Assembly: GCA_029964075.1 (NCBI GenBank)
Contig: CM057140.1
Location: forward strand, 7,334,643 to 7,398,642
Direction: 5' to 3'
Origin: Patiria pectinifera
Lineage: Eukaryota; Echinodermata; Asteroidea; Valvatida; Asterinidae
DNA length: 64,000 nucleotides
Below the pieces are notes generated by a model. It worked only from the letters and a program-made list of their open reading frames with translations, was not told where the DNA came from and made no database searches. Below, piece by piece: positions 33,501 to 45,345 of the stretch (positions are counted from its first letter, which is position 1; the number at the start of each line of letters is the position of its first letter). The position numbers and the translations under genes are program-made.

Positions 33501-35328
33501 GCTTTAACGACTGTCAGCGCGTTGCTTTAACGACTCTCAGCGCGTTGCTTTAACGACTCTCACCGCGTTGCTTAAGCGACTCTCACAGCGTTGCTGAACA
33601 CCTCTCGCTGCGATTGTTTAGCGACTCTCGCAGCGTTGTTTAACGACTCACACCGCATTGCATTAAGACTCTCAACGCGTTGCTTTAACGACTCTCAGCG
33701 CGTTGCTTAAGCAACTCTCACAGCGTTGCTGAACGCCTCTCGCTGCGATTGCTTACCGACTCTCACAGCGTTGTTTAACGACTCACACCGCATTGCATTA
33801 ACGACTCTCAACGCGTTGCTTTAACGACTCTCAGCGCGTTGCTGTACGCCTCTCGCTGCGATTGCTTAGCGACTGTCACAGCGTTGCTGAACGCCTCTCG
33901 CTGCGATTGCTTACCGACTCTCACAGCGTTGTTTAACGACTCACACCGCATTGCATTAACGACTCTCAACGCGTTGCTTTAACGACTGTCAGCGCGTTGC
34001 TTTAACGACTCTCAGCGCGTTGCTTTAACGACTCTCACCGCGTTGCTTAAGCGACTCTCACAGCGTTGTTTAACGACTAACACCGCATTGCATTAACGAC
34101 TCAGCGCGTTGCATTAACGACTCTCACAGTGTTGTTTAACGACTCTCGCTGCGATTGCTTAGCGACTCTCACAACGTTGTTTGACGACTCACACCGCATT
34201 GCATTAACGACTCTCAACGCGTTGCTTTAACGACTCTCAGCGCGTTGCTTTAACGACTGTCACCGCGTTGCTGAACGCCTCTCGCTGCGATTGCTTAGCG
34301 ACTCTCACAGCGTTGTTTAACGACTCACACCGCATTGCATTAACGACTCTCAACGCGTTGCTTTAACGACTCTCACAGTGTTGTTTAACGACTCTCACAG
34401 TGTTGTTTAACGACTCTCACCGCGTTGCTTTAACGACTCTCACCGCGTTGCATTAACGACTCTCACAGTGTTGTTTAACGACTCTCACCGCGTTGTTGAA
34501 CGCCCCTCGCTGCGATTGCTTAGGGACCCTCACAGTGTTGTTTCATAACTCACACCGCATTGCATTAACGACTCTCAGCGCGTTGCTTTAACGACTCTCA
34601 GCGCGTTGCTTTAACGACTCTCAGCGCGTTGCTTTAACGACTCTCAGCGCGTTGCTTTAACGACTCTAAGCGCGTTGTTTAAGCGACTCTCACAGCGTTT
34701 CTGAACGCCTCTCGCTGCGATTGCTTAGCGACTCTCACAGCATTGTTTAACGACTCTCAACGCGTTGCTTTAACGACTCTCACAGTGTTGTTTAACGACT
34801 CTCACAGTGTTGTTTAACGACTCTCACCGCGTTGCTTTAACGACTCTCACCGCGTTGCATTAACGACTCTCACAGTGTTGTTTAATGACTCTCACCGCGT
34901 TGCTGAACGGCTCTCGCTGCGATTGCTAAGCGACCCTCACAGTGTTGTTTAACGACTCACACCGCATTGCATTAACGACTCTCAGCGCGTTGCCTTAACG
35001 ACTCTCAGCACGTTGCTTAACGACTCTCACCGCGTTGCTTTAACGACTCTCACAGCGTTGCTGAACGCCTCTCGCTGCGATTGTTTAGCGACTCTTACAG
35101 CGTTGTTTAACGACTCACACCGCATTGCATTAAGACTCTTAACGCGTTGCTTTAACGACTGTCACCGCGTTGCTGAACGCCTCTCGTTGCAATTGCTTAG
35201 CGACTGTCACAGCGTTGCTGAGCGACTCACATCGCATTTCATTAACGACTCTCAACGCGTTGCTTTAACGACTCTCAGCGAGTTGCTTAAACGACTCTCA
35301 GCGCGTTGCTGAACGACTGGCACTGCGT
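30587..35328. repeat. CpG-rich 22-23 bp minisatellite, ~205 units
   Basis: Units such as AACGACTCTCAGCGCGTTGC (plus 3 bases), with variants CACACCGCATTGCATT, CTCGCTGCGATTGCTTA and CACAGCGTTGCTGAA. The left ~500 bp is the most divergent; the middle is more uniform and has higher-order repeats, for example 33031 onward recurring at 33484 (453 bp, ~20 units). Each unit carries two to four CpGs, in contrast to the AT-rich flanks. Open frames inside are by-products of the period. Confidence 0.95.
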
Positions 35329-36772
35329 GCTTGGCACTACCCGGAGCAATCTGATTTGAGGAGCCAGAAACTCGCCTTTCACACCTCTGCCGTCGGTTTT
35401 AAACAGGGGTCGGCACGATGAGCCAAGCAGGAGTTTGGGTGGGAGGCCATTTGAGATGCTGGCCATATGGGACATTAAATGGTTCAGGAAAGGCTCAATT
35501 TCCCCCCCTCCATCCCAGCCATCCTTACCCTTTAACCCCCGTGAGTGCGGTACTGCAGAAATACTGTACAACATCTTCATATTTGGATGCCAGGCACTAA
35601 AGAGTTGGTGATATTTTGCATTTAAATAAAATACAGGTCCTCAAAATTAATGTTAGCCCTAAAAGGGGGCGGATTCCCCTTTTTTTTCCGGTACCCTTGA
35701 AAAATTATTTATTTCGCACCCCGAGCTGTCCTGACCTTTTAGCCTCGAGTCTTACCAAAAACATAAAAAAAATATTCGGCGCTACCCACCGTCAAAACCG
35801 AATTTTCCTAAATACGTTGTATACACATTTGAATTACCATACATGTTTATGAATGATCAATTAGCCCATAATTCTAAAACCCTTTATTCTATAATTATAA
35901 TTTTTTGGGGGGGGGGGTATGTTTATGTTCAGTTGTTCTCACATGTACCGAGTTTCACAATTTTTCGTCACTCGATGGCCGAGGTCATGGGGTGGGGCGG
36001 AATTTGTGTGAAATGACCAAAAAAAAATAATTTCATTTTCCATTTCCCCATGTTTTCTTCAGCAAAACCTATCAATACATTAATAACATTTATTATAAAT
36101 ATTAATAATTCAACCAAATGTGATGTGCAAAAACCCTTCCGGAAGGCAAATTTTAGGTGAAAATGACTCATGAACTTTGACCTCAGGCCAAGGTCACTAT
36201 AAAGGTCAATAGAAAAAATGGCAACATCAATTTTCTTGTTTTCAGGACTCATGACATAAGATTACATTTAATGGTTGCCTTAATTAACATGAAATAATAT
36301 GTTAATCAGCATGTTAATATTTTAAAATATCCAAAATAATATACAAAGGGGCTTGTTTTATGTTTACAAGCTCGTATATCCAGGCTTTTGTTAACGGGGT
36401 TGTTGGGTATTTAGATTTAGATTTTGCATAACTGATCCCAATTTTTCTGCTATTAAAATATTTTAAAAGCGGGGGGGGGGAGGTACCAATTTTTGAAAAG
36501 ATGAAACTGTTACAGGATAAAGGGTACAAGCTTAAAACAAAGCTTAAACTGCAATAATTAATCAAGGGAAGATTTTCAAACTGTCTTTCTTTTTAGCCAA
36601 ATTAGTCAGGCAATTTAATAAATAATTCACAGATGGATTCGACATTTTTTGGGGGGCAATTGAGAATGTGAACTTCAATCGTTACATAAATTGTACAAAA
36701 AAGCAATCAAATAACATCAAGCTTACTATAAAACTGGAATAGGTTAACCATTCACACAAATAATCACAAGTA
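35329..36772. other. non-genic DNA
   Basis: No gene recognised. Homopolymer G runs near 35910 and 36472. Confidence 0.4.
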
Positions 36773-38396
36773 TAGGTTTTCCCGTCCAATTTCGCACTTA
36801 GTGCATGCAAGAGTATAAATAGTTCATTCAATTTTGCTATAGGGCAACCAAAATTCATTCAAAATCGCCATAGAGCAGTCCAAAAAGAAAAACAGTCATT
36901 CAGAATCACCACACAGCAGCCAAAATTTCATAATGGGCATTCAGATTCGCCATAGAGCAATCAAAAGTGTAAAAACAACATTCAGATTTGCCATAGTGCA
37001 TTCAAGTTAGCACGGAAGGACACGTGACTGAAGATAGAGCATTCAATTTCGACATAGGGTATTCATGTTCATAACTAGTGCATTCAACTTAGCACTGTAT
37101 TTACATTACTTGTATACAGTAATACATATTCAAATATTCTTTGCGCGTTTTTCCCAACCTGCAATATGTGTGCCACCAATGACCATTCATAAAACTTCAC
37201 TGGACAATTTACATTTGTTTTTACATATGCCTGGAATTCGATAGTTGTATTTGTTTTGTCTCCTAGAGCTGAAACGTAAATTATAGAAGCATTGGCCTGC
37301 TTATTGAGCAAGTTATTTTGTTCCTCACCAGCGCTTGGCGCAAATTGTATATATATTTCTTTCATCTCCTTTGGTAATGCATTCTTTGCATTTTACCTTT
37401 TGCTTTCCACATATAATTATCAGCAGCTTGAGAATTTACATTGGCAGACATTACGCAATTAACATCAATGGCTGAAAAAAATGACTGAGTTTTGAGCTTT
37501 GAACTTTAACATGTAAATTTCCTACCAAAGATCAGTAAAATATAACCATCTGCAGTTGCGATATCATATTAAGTATATACATTTAGTTATAATTATGTTT
37601 TAAAAAGAATATAAAAGGTTCAACAAAGAATTATTATAAGGGAAGAAAACCGTAATCAATGTCTTAAGTTGTGATGAAAATATTGTTTTAAATGATTAAA
37701 GTCATATGAAAACAGATACAAGATAAACAACACAAAAAGTAAATATATATACATGTATATACAATATGAAAGAAGAAAATCTATGATTTATGTCTCTAGT
37801 CAATGCATATAATTGAAGAGATGGTGCAAAACACCAAAAGAAAATATACATTATGAAAGAAAAGTTACAAAGATAAAAAAGGCATACGAATTAACAGAGG
37901 GAAATGTAAGGAAATTTTCCCTCTGTTAATCATCTGCCTTTGGGCCATCCAATAAATATGATTTTTATTCGGCGACTTAATATAGACAAAGCAAGCTCAT
38001 AAAGTGGAAGAAGATATAAACATGAGAAAGCTATAAAAAAAAACAGATAGAAAAAAAATTTCATGTACTAAATTGGATGCACAAATTGTATAATTGGATG
38101 CCCTATGGCAAAATTGAATGCTCTAACTTAGCTCGAGGGGGTTTCAAGGGCGAACTTGGTTGCACTATGTACGAATTCGTATGCCGATTGGCGAATTTGG
38201 TTGCCCTAAAGCGATTATGAATGCCGATTGGTCATTTTTGCTGCACTATAGCGAATTTGAATGCCGATTGGTGATTTTGGCTGCCCTATAGCGAATTTGA
38301 ATGCCGATTGGTGATTTTGGCTGCCCTATCCGAGAAATTGAATGACCTATTTATACTTTCTCATGCACTAAGTGCGAAATTGGACGGGAAAACCTA
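36773..38396. mobile_element. TAGGTTTTCCC-family TIR element with motif-built arms, copy 1
   Basis: Flanked by TA (36771-36772, 38397-38398). Ends TAGGTTTTCCCGTCCAATTT and complement. Each ~320-bp arm is a string of short variants on CATTCAAAATCGCCATAG and GGGCAGCCAAAA, mirrored in the other arm as TTGAATGCCGATTGG and GGCTGCCCTATAG. The centre is AT-rich with a hairpin at 37890-37930. No transposase. Confidence 0.8.
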
Positions 38397-38398
38397 TA

Positions 38399-40306
38399 TT
38401 TAAAAACATATTTGTTGGAAAAGAGGGCATGCTTGTGGGGGTCTTGTGCACATTAAGTAATGTAAAGTTTTTAAGATGTTTATGCTTCCAGAAAAAGCAT
38501 AACTTTGATTGTCTCGACCAAATAATTTCTAACATTTTCAAAGTTCAGTCTCTTAGCTGGATTTCTTTTTGCTGCGAACAAAGTCTTCATGTTTAATGTA
38601 ATATGTACATTGACTGAAAATGGATATCCTATTGAATGAAAACAGGGTTATCCAAGCCCAACCATAAAATTCAGGCCCGGAAGCTATCTGAAGGCCTTTA
38701 TAGCTGTACGGTGCAAAGTAGAACTTGTGCGAGCATCATTAAGTAATTTGTAAAGTTCATTTAAAGGACATGTAGATGTGAGTGAATATGGTACATAATT
38801 CCATAATATCCAGATACTGGATAAAAACATCACTGTTCAGGTCCTCGGGTACCCCGTTCCGATGCACACGCCAATGTGTCTCCCAGCGACTCTTCACGAA
38901 TAAAAAGACGATGTACTTCAAAGTTGCCACTGAAGCTGCTCCAGGCACTGACAGCTAACATGGGCGTTATAGCTGGGAAAAGAAAAAAATAGGTAATTAT
39001 CCAATTATTAAACCACAATTTTCTGCTAGTTATTATCTTTTGGAAGGGGATATGGGGGCACGTGCGCCCCAGGTGGAGGTTCATGCCCCTCCTTGTGGCT
39101 CCCCTTTCCCCAGTATTGTTGTGGAGGGATCGTTTTTCAAGATCGATACCTTTTCCGCTTTGGGGAAAACAGGGTCGTCTGCTTTTGGGTGAGAATATCT
39201 CGAAAAGTCAATAGTCAACCCGACAAAAAAATGAAAAGAAAATGATCATCATTTTTATGTGAAGCCTTGAAACCTGTGGGAGTATTTTAAAAAAGAATTT
39301 CAAGGTATGCGCATTTTAGCACTAGTGTCTTGTATGGGATTTGTTTTGCAGGGTTGCACCCTTATTTTTTCGCTTTTGCGAAATTGCCGTGATTAATTTG
39401 CTCTTGCCGTGGCTAATTCAATCTCAGTTAGGAGTTTTACTTTCTACTCCAACAACTCAGTCTACAAATTCAATTTTCTTAAGCTTAATTCGGAAATTTC
39501 TAAAAATCACAAATCTCTGAGTGTACAACGACACAATCCAAAATCAAATCTAACTGTAGAATATGGCTCTAAAATTCAGCCGTAACTCTTGTTTAAATTC
39601 AGCCTTAGCTCCAAAATTCAATTCCAAATTCAGACCAATCAAGTATCAACAATTGGGATCTAAAATCCAACCGTGACTATATCACAATTCAAAATTCACT
39701 TCTGTTAAATATAAATACTTCTGTTTGGTTCTGATATATCAAAGTAATCAACCTTTCGGATTAGAACGCTCAATTCGACAATTTCAAATATCAATACTTC
39801 TGTTCACACTTAATTCCTTCAAACAGCTAAATAGACTTATATTTGTAATGATTATTCCAAAACCAAAATCTCAGCTTTCTGCAAATTTAAAACTTTACAT
39901 TTCTAACTGTTTAGTGAGGCACTTTCCTTAGTAGAGGGTCTCGTCTCCGTGGCACGTTTCCAGCTGATAGGACACGGTCAATCGGCACGGGACACACTAT
40001 GTACAGACTGACATCGTAGTCGTTCTTCAGTCGTTTCTACATGCATTCATCATGAACCCGACTCGTACTGTGAAGTTTCCGGCCATCTACAATATAAAAC
40101 AGTTACCGAAACCCATCCAGTATTTTGTTCTAAAATTACAATATATCCATAAATCTCAAGATGTCACGTATAGTTAGACTTCGTGTCAAAGTTGCACTTC
40201 ATCTCAATGTATCATTTCAAGCACTTTTTACCAAGAAATTTATTATTCTTAATCACAATCAATTGGTATAAACTACAGATTCAAATTTTCGGAAGTTGAG
40301 ATATAA
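38399..40306. other. non-genic DNA; weak exon-like stretch at about 38820-38975 (minus)
   Basis: On the minus strand a tract ending TTTTCCCAG precedes ~150 bp of GC-richer sequence open in two frames. One contains LKYIVFLFVKSRWETHWRVH. No family is recognised. The rest shows nothing. Confidence 0.25.
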
Positions 40307-40308
40307 TA

Positions 40309-41745
40309 TAGGTTTTCCCGTCCAATTTCGCACTTAGTGTGCATGCAAGAGTATAAATAGTTCATTCAATTTTGCTATAGGGCAACCAAAAATTCAAACT
40401 AGTCATTCAAAATCGCCATAGGGCAGTCCAACAAGAAAAACAGTCATTCAGAATCACCATACGGCAGCCAAAAATTCATAATGGGCATTCAGATTCGCCA
40501 TAGAGCAATCAAAAGTGTAAAAGCAACATTCAGATTCGCCATAGTGCATTCAAGATAGCACGGAAGGACACGTGACTGAAGATAGAGCATTCAATTTCGC
40601 CATTGGGTATTCATGTTCATAACTAGTGCATTAAATTTTGCACTGTATTTACATGACTTGTATACAGTCATACATATTCAAATATTCTTTGCGCGTTTTT
40701 CCCAACCTGCAATATGTGTGCCACCAATGACCATTCATAAAACTTCACTGGACAATTTACATTTTTTTTTTACAGATGCCCGGACTTCGATAATTGTATT
40801 TGTTTTGTCTCCTAGAGGTGAAATGTAAATTATAGAAGCATTGGCCTGCTTATATTGCGCAAGTTATTTTGTTCCTCACCAGCGCCTTGGCGCAAATTGT
40901 ATATATATTTCTTTCATCTCCTTTGGTAATGCATTCTTTGCATTTCACCTTTTGGTTTCCACATATAGTTATCAGCAGCTTTAGAATTTACATTGGCAGA
41001 CATTACGCAATTAACATCAATTGTTACACATTCCTTTTCCTCCAAATGTACTGTGTATATTGGGTTAAATTTTAGAAAGGTATACATGCTATGTTTTATG
41101 TCTCTAGTCAATGCATATAATTGAAGAGATGGTGCAAATGACCACAAGTAAATATACATTATGAAAAAAAATTTACAAAGCTAAAAAAAAGGCATATAAA
41201 TTAACAGAGGAAAATGTAAGAAAATTTTCCCCATGTTAATTCATATGCCTTTGGGCCATCCGATAAATATGATTTTTATTCGGCGACTTAATATAGACAA
41301 AGTAAGCTCATAAAGTGGAAGAAGATATAAACATTAGAAAGCTATAAAAAAAAAATAGAAAAAAAATACATGTGCTAAATTGGATGCACAAATTGTATAA
41401 TTGGATGCCCTATGGCGAAATAGAATGCTCTAACTTAGCTCGAGGGGGTTTCAAGGGCAAACTTGGTTGCACTATGTACGAATTCGTATGCCGATTGGCG
41501 AATTTGGTTGCCCTACAGCGATTATGAATGCCAATTGGCCATCTTGGCTGCACTGTAGCGAATTTGAATGCCGATTGGTGATTTTGGCTGCCCTATAGCG
41601 AATTTGAATGCCGATTGGTTATTTTGGCTGCCCTATCCGCGAAATTGAATGACCTATTTATACTTTCTCATGCATTATGTGCGAAATTGAATGACCTATC
41701 TTTACTTTTGCATGCACTAAGTGCGAAATTGGACGGGAAAACCTA
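40309..41745. mobile_element. TAGGTTTTCCC-family TIR element, copy 2
   Basis: Closely similar to 36773-38396 throughout, flanked by TA (40307-40308, 41746-41747). It is shorter by ~190 bp in the centre and has one extra motif (ATTGAATGACCTATCTTTAC) in the right arm. The two copies are 1.9 kb apart in the same orientation. Confidence 0.8.
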
Positions 41746-41747
41746 TA

Positions 41748-42368
41748 TTAAATACAACACTTACGGTTATTTCTTCATTATGATACTTGTGAAGGCTGAG
41801 TGATGCTCTGAACGTGGTCTACAGGACCGGGAAGGTGGCTTTTAGCCTTGCCGAGACTATTTTGGCACTGATTTTGCCAATCTGGCGGATCAGACAAGAT
41901 CGGTGGCAGATTTCACCGATCTGCTGACGAAAACCTGCTGTTTCAGGCGTCTCCTAGCAAGATGGTACCGGTCTCTGTCACACTCAACTCAGATCTCTCT
42001 AATTTTGTTGGTGTGTCTTCTCTCTCGATCAGAGAATGCACTGAAAACGCACACAATTCTACTTGACAAAAACCAACATTCTTTCTCACAATACTCACAT
42101 TCACAGAAACAAACGGACATCAATAACCATGGCCACACGGACAATAATAATTACGTAACCCGACGCACGGTGTTTTAGCACGTTGACCAAATCAATGCCT
42201 TGATTTTCAGTGGCTGGAAAAGAAACTACCGGCAAAATGTGCGTACATGATTGGAGAAAAACTTATGGCATGATCTACTATACAATACGGGGGTGGCGCG
42301 AAAGCCGTAGCGCGCGTAATAAATACAATTACGTAACAGAAACGAAGCGAATTAAAAACGATTGTGAC
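41748..42368. other. spacer before the array
   Basis: No gene recognised. A 91-codon frame at 41903-42178 has no visible domain. Confidence 0.35.
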
Positions 42369-44106
42369 AAGTTGGAACAATGATAACATTCATTTGCCGA
42401 TTAATGACTCATTAAGATTTTTGGTTGTCATAGCTAAGTGGGTCAGGTGGAAAAAAAATGAATACAAAAGCAATACAAGTAATTATAAAAAATATTGGTG
42501 AATTTGACAAATATAATGTTCAGATTTTTTTTAATGAAAGCCTTGGATTATCACTCCTTTAAGAAAACTTAAAGCAATCCATATCGATAGACAGGCTTTT
42601 TAAGGACAAATCTAAGTAATTGTCTCCATTGCACGGCCCAAGTTTTCTTGGACTGCTAAAGAAGGTGTTTTCCCCTCCTGCATTATTTTCCTCCGAAAAT
42701 CTAAAGCACTGAAATAGGAAGTGCATACTAGGCTTTTAAGCTTTTTTTTCACCAAAATGGGGAACATAAATAACTAGTTGCACTTGCTTATTTTTAAAAG
42801 CAACCTTATGTACTTTGGATCAACAAAACAATTTCCTTACCGATACACAGCGTTCTCAAATTGTGTGTGTGCATAAGAAATACTTGCATAATCAACTCAC
42901 CTCTTGGTGACTTTGTTAGCCAGTTGAAGTTGTTGAGTTGCTTGAAGGTTGTTAAGACGCTCCGGCATTTCCCACTGGATGACTCCTTGGTCAGGCCACT
43001 TCACTGCCTTAAACTTGTGCAGGAGGTTCCTTGGTGAGCTTGATCATGTGAGATGGATCAAGGAAGACATAGACTGATGTGCCTGGATGTGCAGGATGGT
43101 TGAAGTTAGGCTGAAGTTGATCCTTATTGAAACTTGCACTAATGACATAGCTACCTCTTCACTGTCTTCTTCAGTGACCCAAAGTCAACATATCTGGAAT
43201 GCTCGCTTAAGACCTCCATCATATTCTACATGTTGATTACAGTTAGCAGCAACCTATAAAAACAACAGCAGATATCGTAAAACTGGATCGCGTGGATTAT
43301 TTTTATTGAATACTAAGATGGCTTCATTGACGTTTCATTGATATTCAGCAGATTGGGGAATCAGGTTGGCGTAGCGGTACTTTCCTCGCCTTCCACCGCT
43401 GTGACCCGGGTTCGAATCACACCTGGGCCAATATGTGGATTGGGTTTTCAAGTCCCTACCTGATTCCGTGGGTTTTCCCCAAAATATTTTTCTGGGCTTT
43501 TCCTCCCACCTCTAAAACTGTAATATCTTCTCATTGTCGACTCTCTACAGATTTCGTCAGGCTTTCAGGCTACAGTGCCTAGGGCACTTTTGAGGAATCC
43601 TTGATTTCAGTACCAGAAAGAAATAAAATAAAAATAAATAAAATAGCAACATGCCCTGCCCTATGCAATTTGTGCAAACCTTTGTTAAAAATACTACCGC
43701 ATCAGTCCTTTTCACTGAAAATCCTGGAAATGGTACTGATCTGCAAATAAAACCTTCTACCCTTACAACACTTGTCGAGTCCAAATCTCCCCAACTTTTT
43801 AATAGAATCAATAACTTGCAAAAACTAAACAAATAATCCCTCAACTGAAACGTCTCATTTCCAGATGTACACTTCTGAACATTGAAATAGAACACTGAAA
43901 ACAAAATTGAAATTAGTGTTCACATTAAAAGATGGTCAAGCCTTGTTGCATTACCATAAAAGCCAATTTTGCACACACACAAAATGATTCATATCATTGT
44001 TTTCCTGAACCAATTCTGTTCTCATAAGCAATTGCATGAGAATGTATAATATGTATGCTTGGCACGGGACGCTAATTTTACATTGTCATTTTGAAGTTGT
44101 TTCGCC

Positions 44107-44264
44107 ATGATTGACCATCAAAACCTGCTGAAGCTTGTCCAACATGCCCAGTTAGGTCACTTCACTAATAGCAATCAGATATTCATAAGTTGGAACCTTG
44201 ATGGCATTCATTTGCCGATTAATGACTCATTAAGATTTTTGGTTGTCATAGCTAAGTGGGTCAG
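44107..44264 (+). other. candidate exon in the array unit (copy 2 shown)
   Basis: Open from ATG as MIDHQNLLKLVQHAQLGHF, NSNQIFISWN and PINDSLRFLVVIAKWVR, then CAG|GTGAAA. It corresponds to the 3' part of 9276-9470. The first codons differ because the array's unit junction falls just upstream. In the last array copies a base is missing in the ATGATTGACC stretch, which shifts the start. No family is recognised; it may not be coding. Confidence 0.25.
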
Positions 44265-44717
44265 GTGAAAAAAAAATGAATACAAAAGCAATACAAGTAA
44301 TTATAAAAAATATTGGTGAATTTGACAAATATAATGTTCAGATTTTTTTTACTGAAAGCCTTGGATTATCACTCCTTTAAGAAAACTTAAAGCAAGCCAT
44401 ATCGATAGACAGGCTTTTAAGGACAAATCTAAGTAATTGTCTCCATTGCACGGCCCAAGTTTTCTTGGACTGCTAAAGAAGGTGTTTTCCCCTCCTGCAT
44501 TATTTTCCTCCGAAAATCTAAAGCACTGAAATAGGAAGTGCATACTAGGCTTTTAAGCTTTTTTTTCACCAAAATGGGGAACATAAATAACTAGTTGCAC
44601 TTGCTTATTTTTAAAAGCAACCTTATGTACTTTGGATCAACAAAACAATTTCCTTACCGATACACAGCGTTCTCAAATTGTGTGTGTGCATAAGAAATAC
44701 TTGCATAATCAACTCAC

Positions 44718-45070
44718 CTCTTGGTGACTTTGTTAGCCAGTTGAAGTTGTTGAGTTGCTTGAAGGTTGTTAAGACGCTCCGGCATTTCCCACTGGATGAC
44801 TCCTTGGTCAGGCCACTTCACTGCCTTAAACTTGTGCAGGAGGTTCCTTGGTGAGCTTGATCATGTGAGATGGATCAAGGAAGACATAGACTGATGTGCC
44901 TGGATGTGCAGGATGGTTGAAGTTAGGCTGAAGTTGATCCTTATTGAAACTTGCACTAATGACATAGCTACCTCTTCACTGTCTTCTTCAGTGACCCAAA
45001 GTCAACATATCTGGAATGCTCGCTTAAGACCTCCATCATATTCTACATGTTGATTACAGTTAGCAGCAAC
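44718..45070 (-). pseudogene. P-element-like transposase exon, array copy 2 (12 copies in total)
   Basis: The exon runs from a TTTTTATAG acceptor to an AAGAG|GTGAGT donor on the minus strand. It encodes GTSVYVFLDPSHMIKLT, then one base out of frame RNLLHKFKAVKWPDQ and LQLANKVTKR, the conserved block of P/THAP9 transposases. The other copies have their low-coordinate ends at 42901, 46534, 48351, 50159, 51973, 53787, 55599, 57414, 59231, 61051 and 62871, and each spans 353 bp. The frameshift is in every copy. The first ~120 bp of the exon also contain an in-frame stop, so no copy can make transposase. Confidence 0.75.
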
Positions 45071-45164
45071 CTATAAAAACAACAGCAGATATCGTAAAAC
45101 TGGATCGCGTGGATTATTTTTATTGAATACTAAGATGGCTTCATTGACGTTTCATTGATATTCA

Positions 45165-45345
45165 GCAGATTGGGGAATCAGGTTGGCGTAGCGGTACTTT
45201 CCTCGCCTTCCACCGCTGTGACCCGGGTTCGAATCACACCTGGGCCAATATGTGGATTGGGTTTTCAAGTCCCTACCTGATTCCGTGGGTTTTCCCCAAA
45301 ATATTTTTCTGGGCTTTTCCTCCCACCTCTAAAACTGTAATATCT
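45165..45345 (+). mobile_element. tRNA-derived SINE in the array unit (copy 2 shown)
   Basis: A-box-like TGGCGTAGCGGT and B box GGTTCGAATCA are ~50 bp apart, ending the head in GGGCCA. The body has GGGTTTTCCCCAAAA and TTTTCCTCCCACC. One copy per unit, at the same place as in the dispersed P-like copy, on the opposite strand to the transposase exon. It could supply a pol III start in every unit. Confidence 0.7.

Noticed and set aside
31773-35312. Open frames of 65-99 codons in the minisatellite (MLNASRCDCLATLTALF...)
   Set aside because: They follow from the 22-23 bp period lacking stops in some phases; not genes.
30587-35328. CRISPR-like array
   Set aside because: Units are contiguous variants of one short sequence with no unique spacers, and the DNA is animal.
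43557-43904. 115- or 108-codon minus-strand open frame repeated in each array unit (MFSVFYFNVQKC...)
   Set aside because: It spans an exon end and intron sequence of the P-like unit and runs partly through AT-rich TTTTAT repeats; it is a by-product of the lost splice donor.
44349-44543. 64-codon minus-strand open frame in the array units (MHFLFQCFRF...)
   Set aside because: It lies in intron-like sequence, is interrupted in two units by small length changes, and has no match to a known domain.
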